NCBI GenBank assembly: GCA_030654015.1
Contig: JAURYI010000108.1
Coordinates: 28,607-92,606 of the forward strand
Direction of reading: 5' to 3'
Length of the DNA stretch: 64,000 nt
Origin: Methylococcales bacterium
Lineage (GTDB): Bacteria; Pseudomonadota; Gammaproteobacteria; Methylococcales; Methylomonadaceae
A model generated the notes under the pieces. That model searched no databases. It was not told the origin of the DNA and saw only the letters and a list, made by a program, of their open reading frames with translations. Numbering within the stretch: position 1 is the stretch's first letter; the number at the start of each line of letters is the position of its first letter. This document shows positions 10,143-19,820 of this stretch, in pieces. A program made the position numbers and the translations under genes.

Positions 10143-11684
10143 TTATATTTCATCGGTTAAAACCTTATAAGAAGGGTCTTCATAAATATTAATATCAATA
10201 ATATCGTTAGCAGTATGCAGAAGCTGTCTGCAATCGGTACTTAAGTGTTTTAAATGTAATTTCTTACCCAATTTTTCATAACGTTCAGTGAGTTTATTCA
10301 AGGCTTCAATCCCTGACATATCCACTACCCGACTTTCTGAAAAATCAATAATAATTTCTTCGGGATCGTTTAATACATCAAATTTATCATTAAACTCACT
10401 GACTGAGCCAAAAAATAACAGCCCAACCATTTCATAATGTTTAATTCCCTTATCATCTACATATCTTTTAGCGTGAATATGTTTGGCACTTTGCCATGCA
10501 AAAACTAACGCCGAAATAATAACCCCGATTAATACCGCTAGTGCTAAATTATGTAATACCACCGTAATCAGCGTAACAGTTACCATTACAAAAATATCCG
10601 CTTTAGGCATTCGGTTAATAATTTTAAAACTTGCCCATTCAAATGTACCGATAGATACCATTATCATCAGGCCTGTTAATGCCGCCATTGGCAATTGTTC
10701 GATTAAATCGGCAGCAAACATAATAAACACCAGCAACATCACAGAAGCGACAATCCCTGATAACCGCGCTCTTGCACCCGATGAGATATTAATTAAACTC
10801 TGCCCAATCATGGCACAACCGCCCATACCAGAAAAAAAGCCCGTTACGATATTGGCGATCCCTTGAGCCATCGCTTCTTTGTTACCTTTTCCTTTGGTTT
10901 CAGTAATTTCATCAATTAAATTGAGCGTCAATAAACTTTCAATTAAACCCACCCCTGCAACAATTAATGCGTAAGGGAAAATAATAGTCAGCATTTCAAC
11001 GTTAATCGGTAAGTCTGGAATATGAAACGGCGGAAATCCGCCTTGAATACTGGCAATATCACCAACGGTCTTTGTATCTATATCAAAACCAATCACTAAC
11101 GCGGAAACGACTAAAATAGCGGTAAGTGACGCGGGAATTGCTTGTGTTAATTTAGGTAACAGCCAAATAATCAACATCGTTAATAATACTAAACCCAGCA
11201 TAATTAATAGTGGTAATCCTGTCATCCACTGTAATACACCCGACGCATCAGCTACTTTAAATTGCGCTAATTGCGACATAAAAATAACGACGGCTAAACC
11301 ATTCACAAAACCAAACATCACAGGATGCGGAACGAGGCGAATAAATTTACCCAGTTTTAATAAGCCTGCAATCAGTTGTATTAACCCTGCAAGAATAACC
11401 GTCGCAAAAATATATTCCACGCCATGCGTTTTAACTAAAGCGACCAGAACCACCGCAACAGCACCCGTTGCCCCTGAAATCATGGCAGGGCGACCGCCTA
11501 AAATAGAGGTAATTAAACCCATACTAAAAGCGGCATATAAACCAGTCAGCGGCGATAATCCCGCAATTAACGCAAAAGCAATGGCTTCTGGCACTAAAGC
11601 AAGTGCAACGGTTAATCCTGACAGCACTTCGGTTTTATAGTTAATCTCGCCAGAAGGGGTAAATAAGTTGAGGTATTTTTTCAT
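10143..11684 (-). CDS. SulP-family anion transporter with STAS domain
   Basis: 513-residue inner-membrane SulP/SLC26 transporter: about 10-12 hydrophobic segments (residues 20-400), signature LTVALALVPEAIAFALIAGLSPLTGLYA-type first helices split over the N terminus, and a C-terminal STAS domain (about 425-510, with IIIDFSESRVVDMSGIEAL). SulP members carry sulfate or bicarbonate. Its position inside the urt-ure block, 12 bases before ureD, suggests bicarbonate or another anion tied to urea breakdown, but the substrate cannot be read from sequence. A TATAAT-like hexamer at 11724-11719 may give it a secondary promoter. Confidence 0.85.
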   Translation of the reverse strand: MKKYLNLFTPSGEINYKTEVLSGLTVALALVPEAIAFALIAGLSPLTGLYAAFSMGLITSILGGRPAMISGATGAVAVVLVALVKTHGVEYIFATVILAGLIQLIAGLLKLGKFIRLVPHPVMFGFVNGLAVVIFMSQLAQFKVADASGVLQWMTGLPLLIMLGLVLLTMLIIWLLPKLTQAIPASLTAILVVSALVIGFDIDTKTVGDIASIQGGFPPFHIPDLPINVEMLTIIFPYALIVAGVGLIESLLTLNLIDEITETKGKGNKEAMAQGIANIVTGFFSGMGGCAMIGQSLINISSGARARLSGIVASVMLLVFIMFAADLIEQLPMAALTGLMIMVSIGTFEWASFKIINRMPKADIFVMVTVTLITVVLHNLALAVLIGVIISALVFAWQSAKHIHAKRYVDDKGIKHYEMVGLLFFGSVSEFNDKFDVLNDPEEIIIDFSESRVVDMSGIEALNKLTERYEKLGKKLHLKHLSTDCRQLLHTANDIIDINIYEDPSYKVLTDEI

Positions 11685-11753
11685 TAAAATAGAGGTTATC
11701 TGTCATTGTCAAACCGTGATTATAGCATTTCACCTCAAACCTGCGCTTAACCC

Positions 11754-12536
11754 TCACACCGTCAAATACTGCTTAATCATGCTGTCGCTTAAGCTGTCCA
11801 TTGCACCTGTGGCGACGGTGCGTCCTCTGTCCATGATGCAAAAATGATCGGCGACTTTGCGGGCAAAGGGGAGTTTTTGCTCGACCAGTAACACGGTTAC
11901 GCCTAATTCATGATTGATTTTGGCAATGGCACTATGCACTTCGCCTAAATCGTCTGGATTAGGTTTTGGTACTGGGATGGGTTTGCCCAGTGAACGATTG
12001 AGGCGAATGATGACATCACCAATTTCACTGACGATATTCGGTTGTATGCCTTCGGTGGGTTCGTCGAGAATCAGTAATTGCGGGTTGAGTACCAAAGCCC
12101 TACCGATGGCGAGTTGCTGTTGTTGACCGCCTGATAGATCACCGCCTCGGCGTTTGAGCATTTGTTTTAACACGGGGAAAATTTCATACACGGAATCGGG
12201 GACTTTTTTAATGCCGTGACGACGTGCGGCGCGTAAGCCTGTTTTCAGGTTTTCTTCCACGGTCATTAAGGGAAAAATTTCCCGACCTTGCGGCACATAG
12301 CCGATGCCCAGCGCGGCGCGTTGTTCGGCTTTGCCACTGCCTAATAGTTGTTCGTCAAAAGTGATAGAGCCGCCTTTAATGGGAATCAGCCCCATGATGG
12401 CTTTCAGCAAAGTGGTTTTACCCACGCCGTTACGTCCCATTAAACACACACAACCGCCAGCAGGAATGTCTAGGTTAATCTCCCAGAGGGTGTGGCTTTC
12501 GCCATAAAATTGTTCTAAGTCGTTAATTTTTAACAT
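11754..12536 (-). CDS. urtE: Urea ABC transporter ATP-binding protein UrtE
   Basis: 260-residue ABC ATPase of the branched-chain amino acid/urea (LivF-like) class. Walker A GRNGVGKTT, signature LSGGQQQQLAIG and Walker B LLILDEPTEGI are intact. Powers urea import with UrtD through the UrtBC channel. The start overlaps the urtD stop by one base (TAATG). One oddity is a proline-rich stretch of about 20 residues (GKPIPVPKPNPDDLGEVHSA) between the D-loop and the VLLVEQ strand, longer than I expect for the family. Confidence 0.93.
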   Translation of the reverse strand: MLKINDLEQFYGESHTLWEINLDIPAGGCVCLMGRNGVGKTTLLKAIMGLIPIKGGSITFDEQLLGSGKAEQRAALGIGYVPQGREIFPLMTVEENLKTGLRAARRHGIKKVPDSVYEIFPVLKQMLKRRGGDLSGGQQQQLAIGRALVLNPQLLILDEPTEGIQPNIVSEIGDVIIRLNRSLGKPIPVPKPNPDDLGEVHSAIAKINHELGVTVLLVEQKLPFARKVADHFCIMDRGRTVATGAMDSLSDSMIKQYLTV

Positions 12537-13360
12537 TATCCCCCCAAATAAACTTGTATGACGCGCGGGTCGTTTTGTACTTCGTCCATTGTGCCTTCGG
12601 TCAACACTGAGCCTTCGTGTAACACGGTGACTTTGCGGGCAATCGAGCGCACAAATTCCATATCATGTTCCACTACGACAATGGAATGTTTGCCCTGTAA
12701 GGACAGTAATAATTCAGCAGTGCGTTCGATTTCCTGATGGGTCATGCCTGCAATCGGTTCATCAACCAGCATTACTTTGGGTTCTTGCATCAACAGCATA
12801 CCGATTTCCAGCCATTGTTTTTGTCCGTGCGACAAAATACCTGCGCGGTATTGTGTGGCTTCGGTTAAGCCTATGGTAGCGAGGACTTCATCAATGCGGT
12901 CGCGCTGTTCGCCTGTTAAACGAAAAAATAATGTATGCCACGCGCCTTTGTCGGCTTTTAATGCCAGTTCCAGATTTTCAAACACGGTGAGCGCGTCAAA
13001 TACGCTGGGTTTTTGAAATTTGCGACAGATGCCCGCCTGAGCAATCGCGGGTTCGTCCATTTCCAGTAAGTTGATAGTTTGCCCAAAAAATACCGAGCCT
13101 GTATCGGGTCGGGTTTTGCCAGTAATCACGTCCATTAAGGTGGTTTTACCTGCACCGTTCGGGCCGATTAAACAGCGCAACTCGCCATCATCTATATATA
13201 AAGACAGTTTGTTCAATGCCTTAAAGCCGTCAAAGCTGACACTGACATCTTCCATGTACAGAATCGGCCCGTGTCGGGTATCAAGCGAGCCTTTGACTGC
13301 CATTACGCCTGTGTTGCTTTTGTCTGGATCATCAAATAAATTTTCTTTAAACTGATTCAC
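12536..13360 (-). CDS. urtD: Urea ABC transporter ATP-binding protein UrtD
   Basis: 274 residues from the chosen GTG start at 13360, which overlaps the urtC stop (GTGA) and has a GGGAG ribosome-binding sequence eight bases upstream; the frame stays open to 13459 but that extension is antisense-like within urtC coding sequence in another frame. Walker A GPNGAGKTT, signature LSHGQKQWLEIG, Walker B VMLVDEPIAG and the H-loop VVEHDMEF are present. LivG-like partner of UrtE in urea uptake. Confidence 0.93.
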   Translation of the reverse strand: MNQFKENLFDDPDKSNTGVMAVKGSLDTRHGPILYMEDVSVSFDGFKALNKLSLYIDDGELRCLIGPNGAGKTTLMDVITGKTRPDTGSVFFGQTINLLEMDEPAIAQAGICRKFQKPSVFDALTVFENLELALKADKGAWHTLFFRLTGEQRDRIDEVLATIGLTEATQYRAGILSHGQKQWLEIGMLLMQEPKVMLVDEPIAGMTHQEIERTAELLLSLQGKHSIVVVEHDMEFVRSIARKVTVLHEGSVLTEGTMDEVQNDPRVIQVYLGG

Positions 13361-14451
13361 GCGCTTTGCTCCCTGATTTTGCGTTGTAACAAGCCGACGA
13401 TGCCATCGGGTAACAGCAACGTGACCACGATAAACAAGCCGCCTAAAATGTATAACCACGCTTCGGGTAATAAACCTGTCAACACGGTTTTGCTGTAATT
13501 GACCAGCACCGCGCCGACGATTGCACCGTATAACGTGCCGCGTCCGCCCATTGCCACCCAGATAACAATTTCCAAGGAATTGAGCGGAGAAAATTCGCTA
13601 GGGTTGATAATGCCGACTTGCGGCACATACAACGCGCCTGCAATACCTGCCAACATGGCGGCGAAGACGAATAGCCAGAGTTTGAACATTTCCACGCGAT
13701 AACCCAAAAAGCGCACGCGAGATTCCTGATCGCGGATTGCAGTGACCACGCGCCCCAGTTTGGTATTGACCAGCCAGCGGCACACTAAAAAGGCACTGAT
13801 TAAGCAAATGCCCGTCATCATGAACAACACGCCGCGCACCGCTTCGGATTGAATATTAAAACCCAGTATGTCTTTAAAATCGGTTAAGCCGTTGTTGCCG
13901 CCGAAGCCCATTTCATTACGAAAAAATGCCAGCAATAAAGCGTAGGTCAAGGCTTGGGTAATGATGGATAAATATACGCCCGTTACACGCGAGCGAAATG
14001 CCAACCAGCCAAAGACAAACGCTAATATTGCTGGCGCAAGCAGCACCATTAACATTGCAAAACCAAAATTATCAAACCCTAACCAATACCAAGGCAGTTC
14101 TTTCCAGTTTAAAAACACCATAAAATCGGGCAGTTCGGCATTGCCATACACGCCGCGTGTACCGATTTGTCGCATTAAATACATTCCCATTGCGTAACCG
14201 CCCAAAGCAAAAAACGCACCTTGACCTAATACTAAAATACCCGCATATCCCCAGACTAAATCCAACGACAAGCCCAATAAAGCAAACGCCATATATTTGC
14301 CTAACAGCGACACCGTGTAAGCAGAAAAATGCAGCGCGGAATCGGGCGGTGAGATTAGGTTACAAAATGGAATAATAAAGGTGACGGCGGTAATGAGCAG
14401 TAACACCGCTGTGCAGGTTTTATCATTTCCGAAGAAGGCTAATAATTTCAT
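13357..14451 (-). CDS. urtC: Urea ABC transporter permease UrtC
   Basis: 364-residue LivM-like integral-membrane permease with about ten hydrophobic helices, including LDLVWGYAGILVLGQGAFFALGGYAMG-type conserved first half (broken here for length) and the EAA-like loop near AIRDQESRVRFLGYRVE. Forms the urea channel with UrtB. Overlaps urtD by four bases. Separated from urtB by an 84-base gap filled by a hairpin repeat. Confidence 0.94.
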   Translation of the reverse strand: MKLLAFFGNDKTCTAVLLLITAVTFIIPFCNLISPPDSALHFSAYTVSLLGKYMAFALLGLSLDLVWGYAGILVLGQGAFFALGGYAMGMYLMRQIGTRGVYGNAELPDFMVFLNWKELPWYWLGFDNFGFAMLMVLLAPAILAFVFGWLAFRSRVTGVYLSIITQALTYALLLAFFRNEMGFGGNNGLTDFKDILGFNIQSEAVRGVLFMMTGICLISAFLVCRWLVNTKLGRVVTAIRDQESRVRFLGYRVEMFKLWLFVFAAMLAGIAGALYVPQVGIINPSEFSPLNSLEIVIWVAMGGRGTLYGAIVGAVLVNYSKTVLTGLLPEAWLYILGGLFIVVTLLLPDGIVGLLQRKIREQSA

Positions 14452-14479
14452 AGTGTGTTGCCTAGTTTATTTGGAGTTG

Positions 14480-14523
14480 GGAGTGCAAGCTTTGCTTGCG
14501 CGTGCAAGCAAAGCTTGCACTCC
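14480..14523. repeat. Hairpin repeat family E, copy 1 (urtB-urtC gap)
   Basis: Inverted repeat with ends GGAGTGCAAGCTTTGCTTG and its complement around a CGCG centre. A diverged second copy is at 33288-33331. Could affect mRNA stability between urtB and urtC. Confidence 0.75.
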
Positions 14524-14535
14524 TTTAAGATGTTA

Positions 14536-16173
14536 TTAACCATCCGCCGCCCTGCCTTTTTGTGGAAACAAGCCACGCGGACGTTTTTGGATAAACAGAA
14601 TAATAAACACCAGCACCAGAATTTTTGCCAGTACCGCACCTGCAAACGGTTCTAAAAATTTATTGGCAATACCTAGTGAGAATCCAGCGACTAATGTGCC
14701 TAGCAGATTACCTACGCCACCGAACACCACCACCATAAAAGAATCGACGATATAAGATTGCCCCAGATTAGGCCCGACATTGGTGATTTGACTTAACGCC
14801 ACACCTGCCACACCTGCAATGCCTGAACCTAAACCGAAAGTCAGTGCATCAACGCGGGCAGTGGGTATGCCCATTGCGCGTGCCATGCGGCGGTTTTGTG
14901 CGACGGCGCGAACTTCCAGACCTAAACGGGTATGTTTAAGAATTTGTAACAGGGCGAAAAACACCATTAAGCAGAACAGCAGTATGTAAAACCGATTCCA
15001 TGTCAGTGATAAAAAATCGTTGATTTGCCACGAGCCGCTCATCCATTCAGGAGTTGCCACACTGCGATTTAACGGTGAAAAAATAGAGCGCACCGTTTGT
15101 TGTAAAAATAAGCTCACGCCAAAGGTGGCTAATAAGGTTTCTAAAGGTCGTCCGTATAAAAAGCGAATAATGCCGCGCTCGATAGCGATACCGACCAAGG
15201 CGGAGATGATAAACGCGGCAGGAATGGACAGTAATACCGATATGCCTAAATGATTGGGCATGATTTGCTGCATTACATAAGTGGTGTACGCGCCGATCAT
15301 CATCAGCTCGCCGTGCGCCATGTTGATAACGCCCATGACACCAAAAGTAATCGCCAAACCTATCGCTGCTAATACCAGCACTGCGCCCAGACTTAAGCCA
15401 AAAAACACGGTTTCTATCGCACTGTACAGTTGCAAGCGGTTGTTAATTTCAATCAATGCCAGTTCGGCGGTGTTTCTGATGTCGCTGTCAGTTTCGACAT
15501 AATGACCGTCGGCATCTTTTTCGACGATGGTTTTTAATTTATTGAACACGTCTTTATTATCGTGGTCTTTCAGTGACTCTATGGCTAGAATGCGCAGATT
15601 TTTGTCAGCACTGTCCATTTGCTGTAACAATAAAATATTTTCAAGGGCTTCTTTTACGGCGGGATTTTTTTCAATGTTCAGCCGTAATTTTAATAAGTCT
15701 AATAATCGCTCGTCGGCTTCGTTTGCCATTGCGTTGACAGCGGCTAAACGAATGACAGGGTCATCGGCGTTTAATTCCAGTTCACCGATAATTTTGCGTA
15801 AATCACTGCGTAATTTATTGGTTAAATTGATTTTACTGACGGCATCATGGTTTTTTGTACCCAGTTTTGCATCAGTGATAGCATCCCTTACTTCGTATTC
15901 CTGATTAACATCTTCGGCAATGACCAGTTTGTCTTCGCCTTTGATGATTAATAATTTACCCGCTAATAACGCCTGTAAAACAACCAGACTGCGGGGATTT
16001 TTCAGGGCGACTAATTGGTTGATGGCTTTTTCACGGTCAGTCATTGAGCCTTGTTTTATCTGGTTTAAGGCATCGACTAACGGCTGGTTGTCATCGGCAT
16101 GAACCGTTATCGAAAAAACCAGCAGCAATACTGACAACAGCCAACAGTAGCGCGGTAATGGATTGTTTTTCAT
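14536..16173 (-). CDS. urtB: Urea ABC transporter permease UrtB
   Basis: 545 residues from ATG at 16173, chosen because it begins a normal signal-like helix (MKNNPLPRYCWLLSVLLLV) and has AGGA upstream; the open frame continues to 16251 through a repeat element. Residues about 25-265 form a periplasmic helical-repeat domain (NQLVALKNPRSL, IRLAAVNAMA, LRILAIESL units) typical of UrtB, and the remaining part is a LivH-like permease (AIGLAITFGVMGVINMAHGE). Channel subunit for urea. Confidence 0.93.
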   Translation of the reverse strand: MKNNPLPRYCWLLSVLLLVFSITVHADDNQPLVDALNQIKQGSMTDREKAINQLVALKNPRSLVVLQALLAGKLLIIKGEDKLVIAEDVNQEYEVRDAITDAKLGTKNHDAVSKINLTNKLRSDLRKIIGELELNADDPVIRLAAVNAMANEADERLLDLLKLRLNIEKNPAVKEALENILLLQQMDSADKNLRILAIESLKDHDNKDVFNKLKTIVEKDADGHYVETDSDIRNTAELALIEINNRLQLYSAIETVFFGLSLGAVLVLAAIGLAITFGVMGVINMAHGELMMIGAYTTYVMQQIMPNHLGISVLLSIPAAFIISALVGIAIERGIIRFLYGRPLETLLATFGVSLFLQQTVRSIFSPLNRSVATPEWMSGSWQINDFLSLTWNRFYILLFCLMVFFALLQILKHTRLGLEVRAVAQNRRMARAMGIPTARVDALTFGLGSGIAGVAGVALSQITNVGPNLGQSYIVDSFMVVVFGGVGNLLGTLVAGFSLGIANKFLEPFAGAVLAKILVLVFIILFIQKRPRGLFPQKGRAADG

Positions 16174-16185
16174 GTTGTATCCTGA

Positions 16186-16261
16186 GTAGGTTGGAGTGAG
16201 CAGTGAACCCCAAACAAGAGGGGGTGAATTGTTGGGGTTCGCCATGCTCACCCCAACCTAC
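16186..16261. repeat. Hairpin repeat family D, copy 1 (urtA-urtB gap)
   Basis: Begins GTAGGTTGGAGTGAGC and ends GCTCACCCCAACCTAC, with internal GAACCCCAA and TTGGGGTTC arms, so the whole element is one long hairpin. Copy 2 lies at 29916-29992 in the fhc operon. Confidence 0.8.
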
Positions 16262-16290
16262 GGTTTAACCTCGGTTGTATTGCTGAATGG

Positions 16291-17583
16291 TTAGTATTTT
16301 TGACCAGAACACTTTTTGGTTTTGGTGTTGTAATTACCGCACATAATAGGATCAGTCCAATCGGCAATGATGGGTTTGCTTTCTGGCAAGTAGTCAGACC
16401 ACGCATCGCCGTCTACCAGTTTGTTGGTTTGCCAGACGGTGACAAATTGACCGTCATCTTGAATTTCACCGATTAACACAGGTTTTGTGATGTGGTGATT
16501 CGCTAACATTTTTGAGGTGCCGCCTGTTAAGTTCGGAGCTTCAACACCGATGATGGCTTTTTGTACAGCGGCTGGATCAGTTGTGCCTGCTTTTTCGACT
16601 GCTTTCACCCACATATTGAAGCCGACGTAATGCGCTTCCATTGGGTCGTTAGTGACGCGTTTTGGATTTTTGATGTACTCTTTCCATTGTTTAATAAAGT
16701 CGGCATTTTTGGTGGTATCAACACTCATGAAGTAGTTCCATGCGGCTAAATGCCCAACCAATGGTTTGGTGTCCATGCCTGACAATTCTTCTTCGCCGAC
16801 TGAGAACGCCATGACGGGAATTTTTTCTGCGGATACGCCCTGATTACCTAACTCTTTGTAAAAGGGGATGTTGGCATCGCCGTTAATGGTGGATACAACG
16901 GCGGTTTTCTTACCTGTAGAACCGAATTTTTTAATGTCGGCGACGATACTTTGCCAATCGGAATGACCGAATGGCGTGTAGTTAATCATGATGTCTTTTT
17001 TAGATACGCCTTTAGAGATTAAATAGGCTTCGAGAATTTTGTTGGTGGTGCGTGGATAAACGTAATCGGTGCCTGCTAATACCCAGCGTTTCACTTTCAA
17101 ATCGTTCATTAAATAATCAACCGCTGGAATCGCTTGTTGATTGGGAGCTGCACCTGTGTAAAACACATTTTTCGAGGATTCTTCACCTTCATACTGCACG
17201 GGATAAAACAACACGCCGTTTAATTCTTCGATAACAGGTAATACGGATTTACGCGATACCGAAGTCCAGCAACCAAAAATCGCCGATACTTTGTCTTTGG
17301 TTAATAACTCACGCGCTTTTTCGGCAAATAACGGCCAGTTAGACGCAGGGTCAACGACCACCGCTTCCAATTTTTTACCGAGCAAACCACCTTTTTTATT
17401 CTGCTCGTCAATCAGCATTAACATGGTGTCTTTCAGTGTGGTTTCACTGATTGCCATCGTGCCGGATAAGGAATGCAGAACACCCACTTTAATGGTGTCT
17501 TCCGCCTGTGCGCCAGTGAACAGCACCGCAGATACGGCGATGGATACCGCCAGTTTTTTACCGAGTTGTAAATAATTTTTCAT
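16291..17583 (-). CDS. urtA: Urea ABC transporter substrate-binding protein UrtA
   Basis: 430-residue periplasmic binding protein. Signal peptide with cleavage likely after AQA (residue 27), then EDTIKVGVLHSLSGTMAISE, the UrtA/AmiC-type start of the mature protein, and IFGCWTSVSRKSVLPVIEE, strongly characteristic of urea/short amide binders. Captures urea for UrtBCDE. First gene of the importer and probably the most expressed; a hairpin repeat follows it, which could stabilise its mRNA relative to urtB. Confidence 0.95.
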   Translation of the reverse strand: MKNYLQLGKKLAVSIAVSAVLFTGAQAEDTIKVGVLHSLSGTMAISETTLKDTMLMLIDEQNKKGGLLGKKLEAVVVDPASNWPLFAEKARELLTKDKVSAIFGCWTSVSRKSVLPVIEELNGVLFYPVQYEGEESSKNVFYTGAAPNQQAIPAVDYLMNDLKVKRWVLAGTDYVYPRTTNKILEAYLISKGVSKKDIMINYTPFGHSDWQSIVADIKKFGSTGKKTAVVSTINGDANIPFYKELGNQGVSAEKIPVMAFSVGEEELSGMDTKPLVGHLAAWNYFMSVDTTKNADFIKQWKEYIKNPKRVTNDPMEAHYVGFNMWVKAVEKAGTTDPAAVQKAIIGVEAPNLTGGTSKMLANHHITKPVLIGEIQDDGQFVTVWQTNKLVDGDAWSDYLPESKPIIADWTDPIMCGNYNTKTKKCSGQKY

Positions 17584-17607
17584 ATTAAAATTCCTGAGAA
17601 AGACAGA

Positions 17608-18801
17608 TTAGATTTGCCATTGAAAACCGACGGTCATCGAATTTAAGTCATTATTATTGATGGGAGAAATAAGATCGCCATGTTGCCAGCTGAGAGAAAC
17701 CATTGCGTTATGACCATCAATGACGTAATTCACACCCGTTTCATACACATCACGCACAGGGGCGGCACTAGCAGCGACATTGACATAACGGAAATACGGT
17801 TGGAATTTGCCGATAAAGACTTTTTTCGGAAATAAATACATGGCACTGACATCGAACGCATTGCCTTCAAATAAAGTAAAACCTGTTAGCGGTTCTGCAT
17901 GACCGCTCAGACCATAATTTTTATATTCGCCGTTAAATGTAACGACACCTTTGTTAGGCAGCACTTTTTCCATTAACACATCAACTGATGTACCGCGAAA
18001 ACTGGCTGGATTGATTTCACTGCCCGCGCCTTTTTTCTGATACTGATTGGATACGCCTACCGTTAAAATATCGCCGCCCGCGCCGTAATAAGTACCTGAC
18101 GTGTAATAACCAGGATTTTTCTCAACATCCCAAAAGTTATAAGCGATACGTTGTGCATACAGCGGATTACTATTGGCATTCGCGCCGCCTCTCAGACCTC
18201 TAAAGACACCGACGGCATATTGCAAACGACCATCAAACGCCGCACCCCAGAACGTCGCACCGTCATCACGTCCAAAAGACCCCGCTGATGTGCCATCGGA
18301 TTTGATAATTAAGTTTTGATCCGCAGGTATAAACGGTGTGCCATTGGCAAAAATATTGTACACAGCACTGTAAAACGGGCCGTTCATCTCCCGTCTTTCG
18401 GCGGGTACGAGCATACGACCCACCCAAAGATTAACGTACGGGTTGTATTCAAATTTACCAATCGCATCCAATACGCGGACTTCGCCGCCATTGCTACACG
18501 TTTGGCAATCGGTGTTAAATTCGATTTTAAGATATTTATGAATTTGTCCATTCAAATACAAACGGACGTTGTCCAATTGAAAATCATTACTCCACGCTTT
18601 GCCATTCGGCGCGCCTCTTTCCTTTGCATTAAAACTGCTTCGTATACCCGCACCGACGCTGACCCATTTGGTGTCGTCGATTTTGAAGGTTGCACCTGCT
18701 TCTGATACGGGTGCGTGTCCTGCTACTAAAGCGGTTAAAGCCATCGTCGGTAACCAGCCGAGACTTCGGTTTTTTACTGAATTCCAGATAGGATTAGTCA
18801 T
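17608..18801 (-). CDS. Outer-membrane porin (OprO/OprP-like) of the urea locus
   Basis: 397 residues with an N-terminal export signal (hydrophobic core near 15-30, likely cleavage after SEA at about 35) and alternating beta-strand pattern ending in aromatic-rich strands and a C-terminal FQWQI. The LYLNGQIHKYLKIEFNTD and WVGRMLVPAERREMNGP segments resemble phosphate-selective porin O/P family members. It lies 24 bases upstream of urtA on the same strand and probably lets urea or short amides across the outer membrane. Substrate is inferred from position. Confidence 0.8.
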   Translation of the reverse strand: MTNPIWNSVKNRSLGWLPTMALTALVAGHAPVSEAGATFKIDDTKWVSVGAGIRSSFNAKERGAPNGKAWSNDFQLDNVRLYLNGQIHKYLKIEFNTDCQTCSNGGEVRVLDAIGKFEYNPYVNLWVGRMLVPAERREMNGPFYSAVYNIFANGTPFIPADQNLIIKSDGTSAGSFGRDDGATFWGAAFDGRLQYAVGVFRGLRGGANANSNPLYAQRIAYNFWDVEKNPGYYTSGTYYGAGGDILTVGVSNQYQKKGAGSEINPASFRGTSVDVLMEKVLPNKGVVTFNGEYKNYGLSGHAEPLTGFTLFEGNAFDVSAMYLFPKKVFIGKFQPYFRYVNVAASAAPVRDVYETGVNYVIDGHNAMVSLSWQHGDLISPINNNDLNSMTVGFQWQI

Positions 18802-19065
18802 GTTATTAAGCCCCTTAAATCATAAGCTTGCGTTAAGTAATTACTGAGTCGATTTTGATGTCGCCTTGTGTTTCGGCTGGTGGGGATTATTTGACTTGCA
18901 GGATTTTTCCACAATGCGTCATTCGACTCATGAGTTAAATGACGTATATCGCAAAGGCAATGAGTTTCTTACAGTGACCATAACAACGGCTAACGCAGAC
19001 CGCGCACTTTATCAGCCCAAACGATGTACACTATTCACTCGCTTTTTCTTTAACAGGAAGTCACC

Positions 19066-19752
19066 ATGATGCACACCTCAGCACTGAAAAATTCGTTACT
19101 CCTCGTCTTACTGGGTACGCTCAGTACCGTGGTTGTGGCTGAACCTTTGGATAAAACCGCGATTAAAACCATCGTGTTAAAAATGGATGTGCAAGCACTG
19201 GATGACTTGGGCGTAGCCGCGCCGCCTTTACAGGAAAAAGTCATATACAACTTGAATGAATGGCGGTTTCCCATGGTGACAGGGACGGCGACACACAGCT
19301 TAGAAGTGAGCATCGGTAAAATTGAAAATTCCACTACCCCTGTGGGTTTTTCCTTCTCATCGGGTAATTCTGACCCGCGCTCACTGGCGTTTCAAAGAGA
19401 CGATGTATTACCCGTCACCTGTCGCCTTATTGCCCAAAAACACCCCGCACAGCACGCTGAATTGACCATGTCATTCAGTGCTGAAAAACCTGTTAAAGCC
19501 GAGAAATTAGCCGATCACATCAGCACCGTGTGTTTTGATTTGCTGGATGATTTGCATTTTCTCGCACCCGAAACCACCAAAACGCTCAAAACACCTGCGT
19601 GGATGCCGACGGTGAAAGTAGAAACAGTGCCTGAACCGCAACCTAAAGTGAATTCAGCAGAACAACCGATTGTGCCAGCAGAAGAACGCAAACAGCTGAT
19701 TATTCAAAACCAAGGTTCACCGTTGATTTTAAAAATGGGTCACGACCGTTAA
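19066..19752 (+). CDS. Exported protein of unknown function
   Basis: 228 residues. N-terminal signal peptide (NSLLLVLLGTLSTVVVA, cleavage after VVA near residue 25), then a soluble domain with two cysteines (VTCRLIAQ and STVCFDLLDD) that could form a disulfide, and a low-complexity Pro/Glu-rich tail (about 185-215). No family recognised. AGGAAG lies six to seven bases before the ATG. It is divergent from the porin-urt block and precedes the transporter-kinase by 68 bases, so it may be a periplasmic part of that signalling system; this is only positional. Confidence 0.75.
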   Translation: MMHTSALKNSLLLVLLGTLSTVVVAEPLDKTAIKTIVLKMDVQALDDLGVAAPPLQEKVIYNLNEWRFPMVTGTATHSLEVSIGKIENSTTPVGFSFSSGNSDPRSLAFQRDDVLPVTCRLIAQKHPAQHAELTMSFSAEKPVKAEKLADHISTVCFDLLDDLHFLAPETTKTLKTPAWMPTVKVETVPEPQPKVNSAEQPIVPAEERKQLIIQNQGSPLILKMGHDR

Positions 19753-19820
19753 TAATAAGCGACGCATTGTCGGTAGTGGTTAAATGTGTCACGCCACACT
19801 GGAAGCAAATATCATGATGT

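Noticed and set aside
18898..18910. Sigma-54-like promoter (GG...GC on the minus strand) upstream of the porin-urt block.
   Set aside because: The GG and GC pairs are nine bases apart instead of the strict ten, and the flanking consensus is poor.
18866..19069. 67-codon rightward frame between the porin and the exported protein.
   Set aside because: Lies in a divergent promoter region, lacks a ribosome-binding site and overlaps the start of the real gene at 19066.
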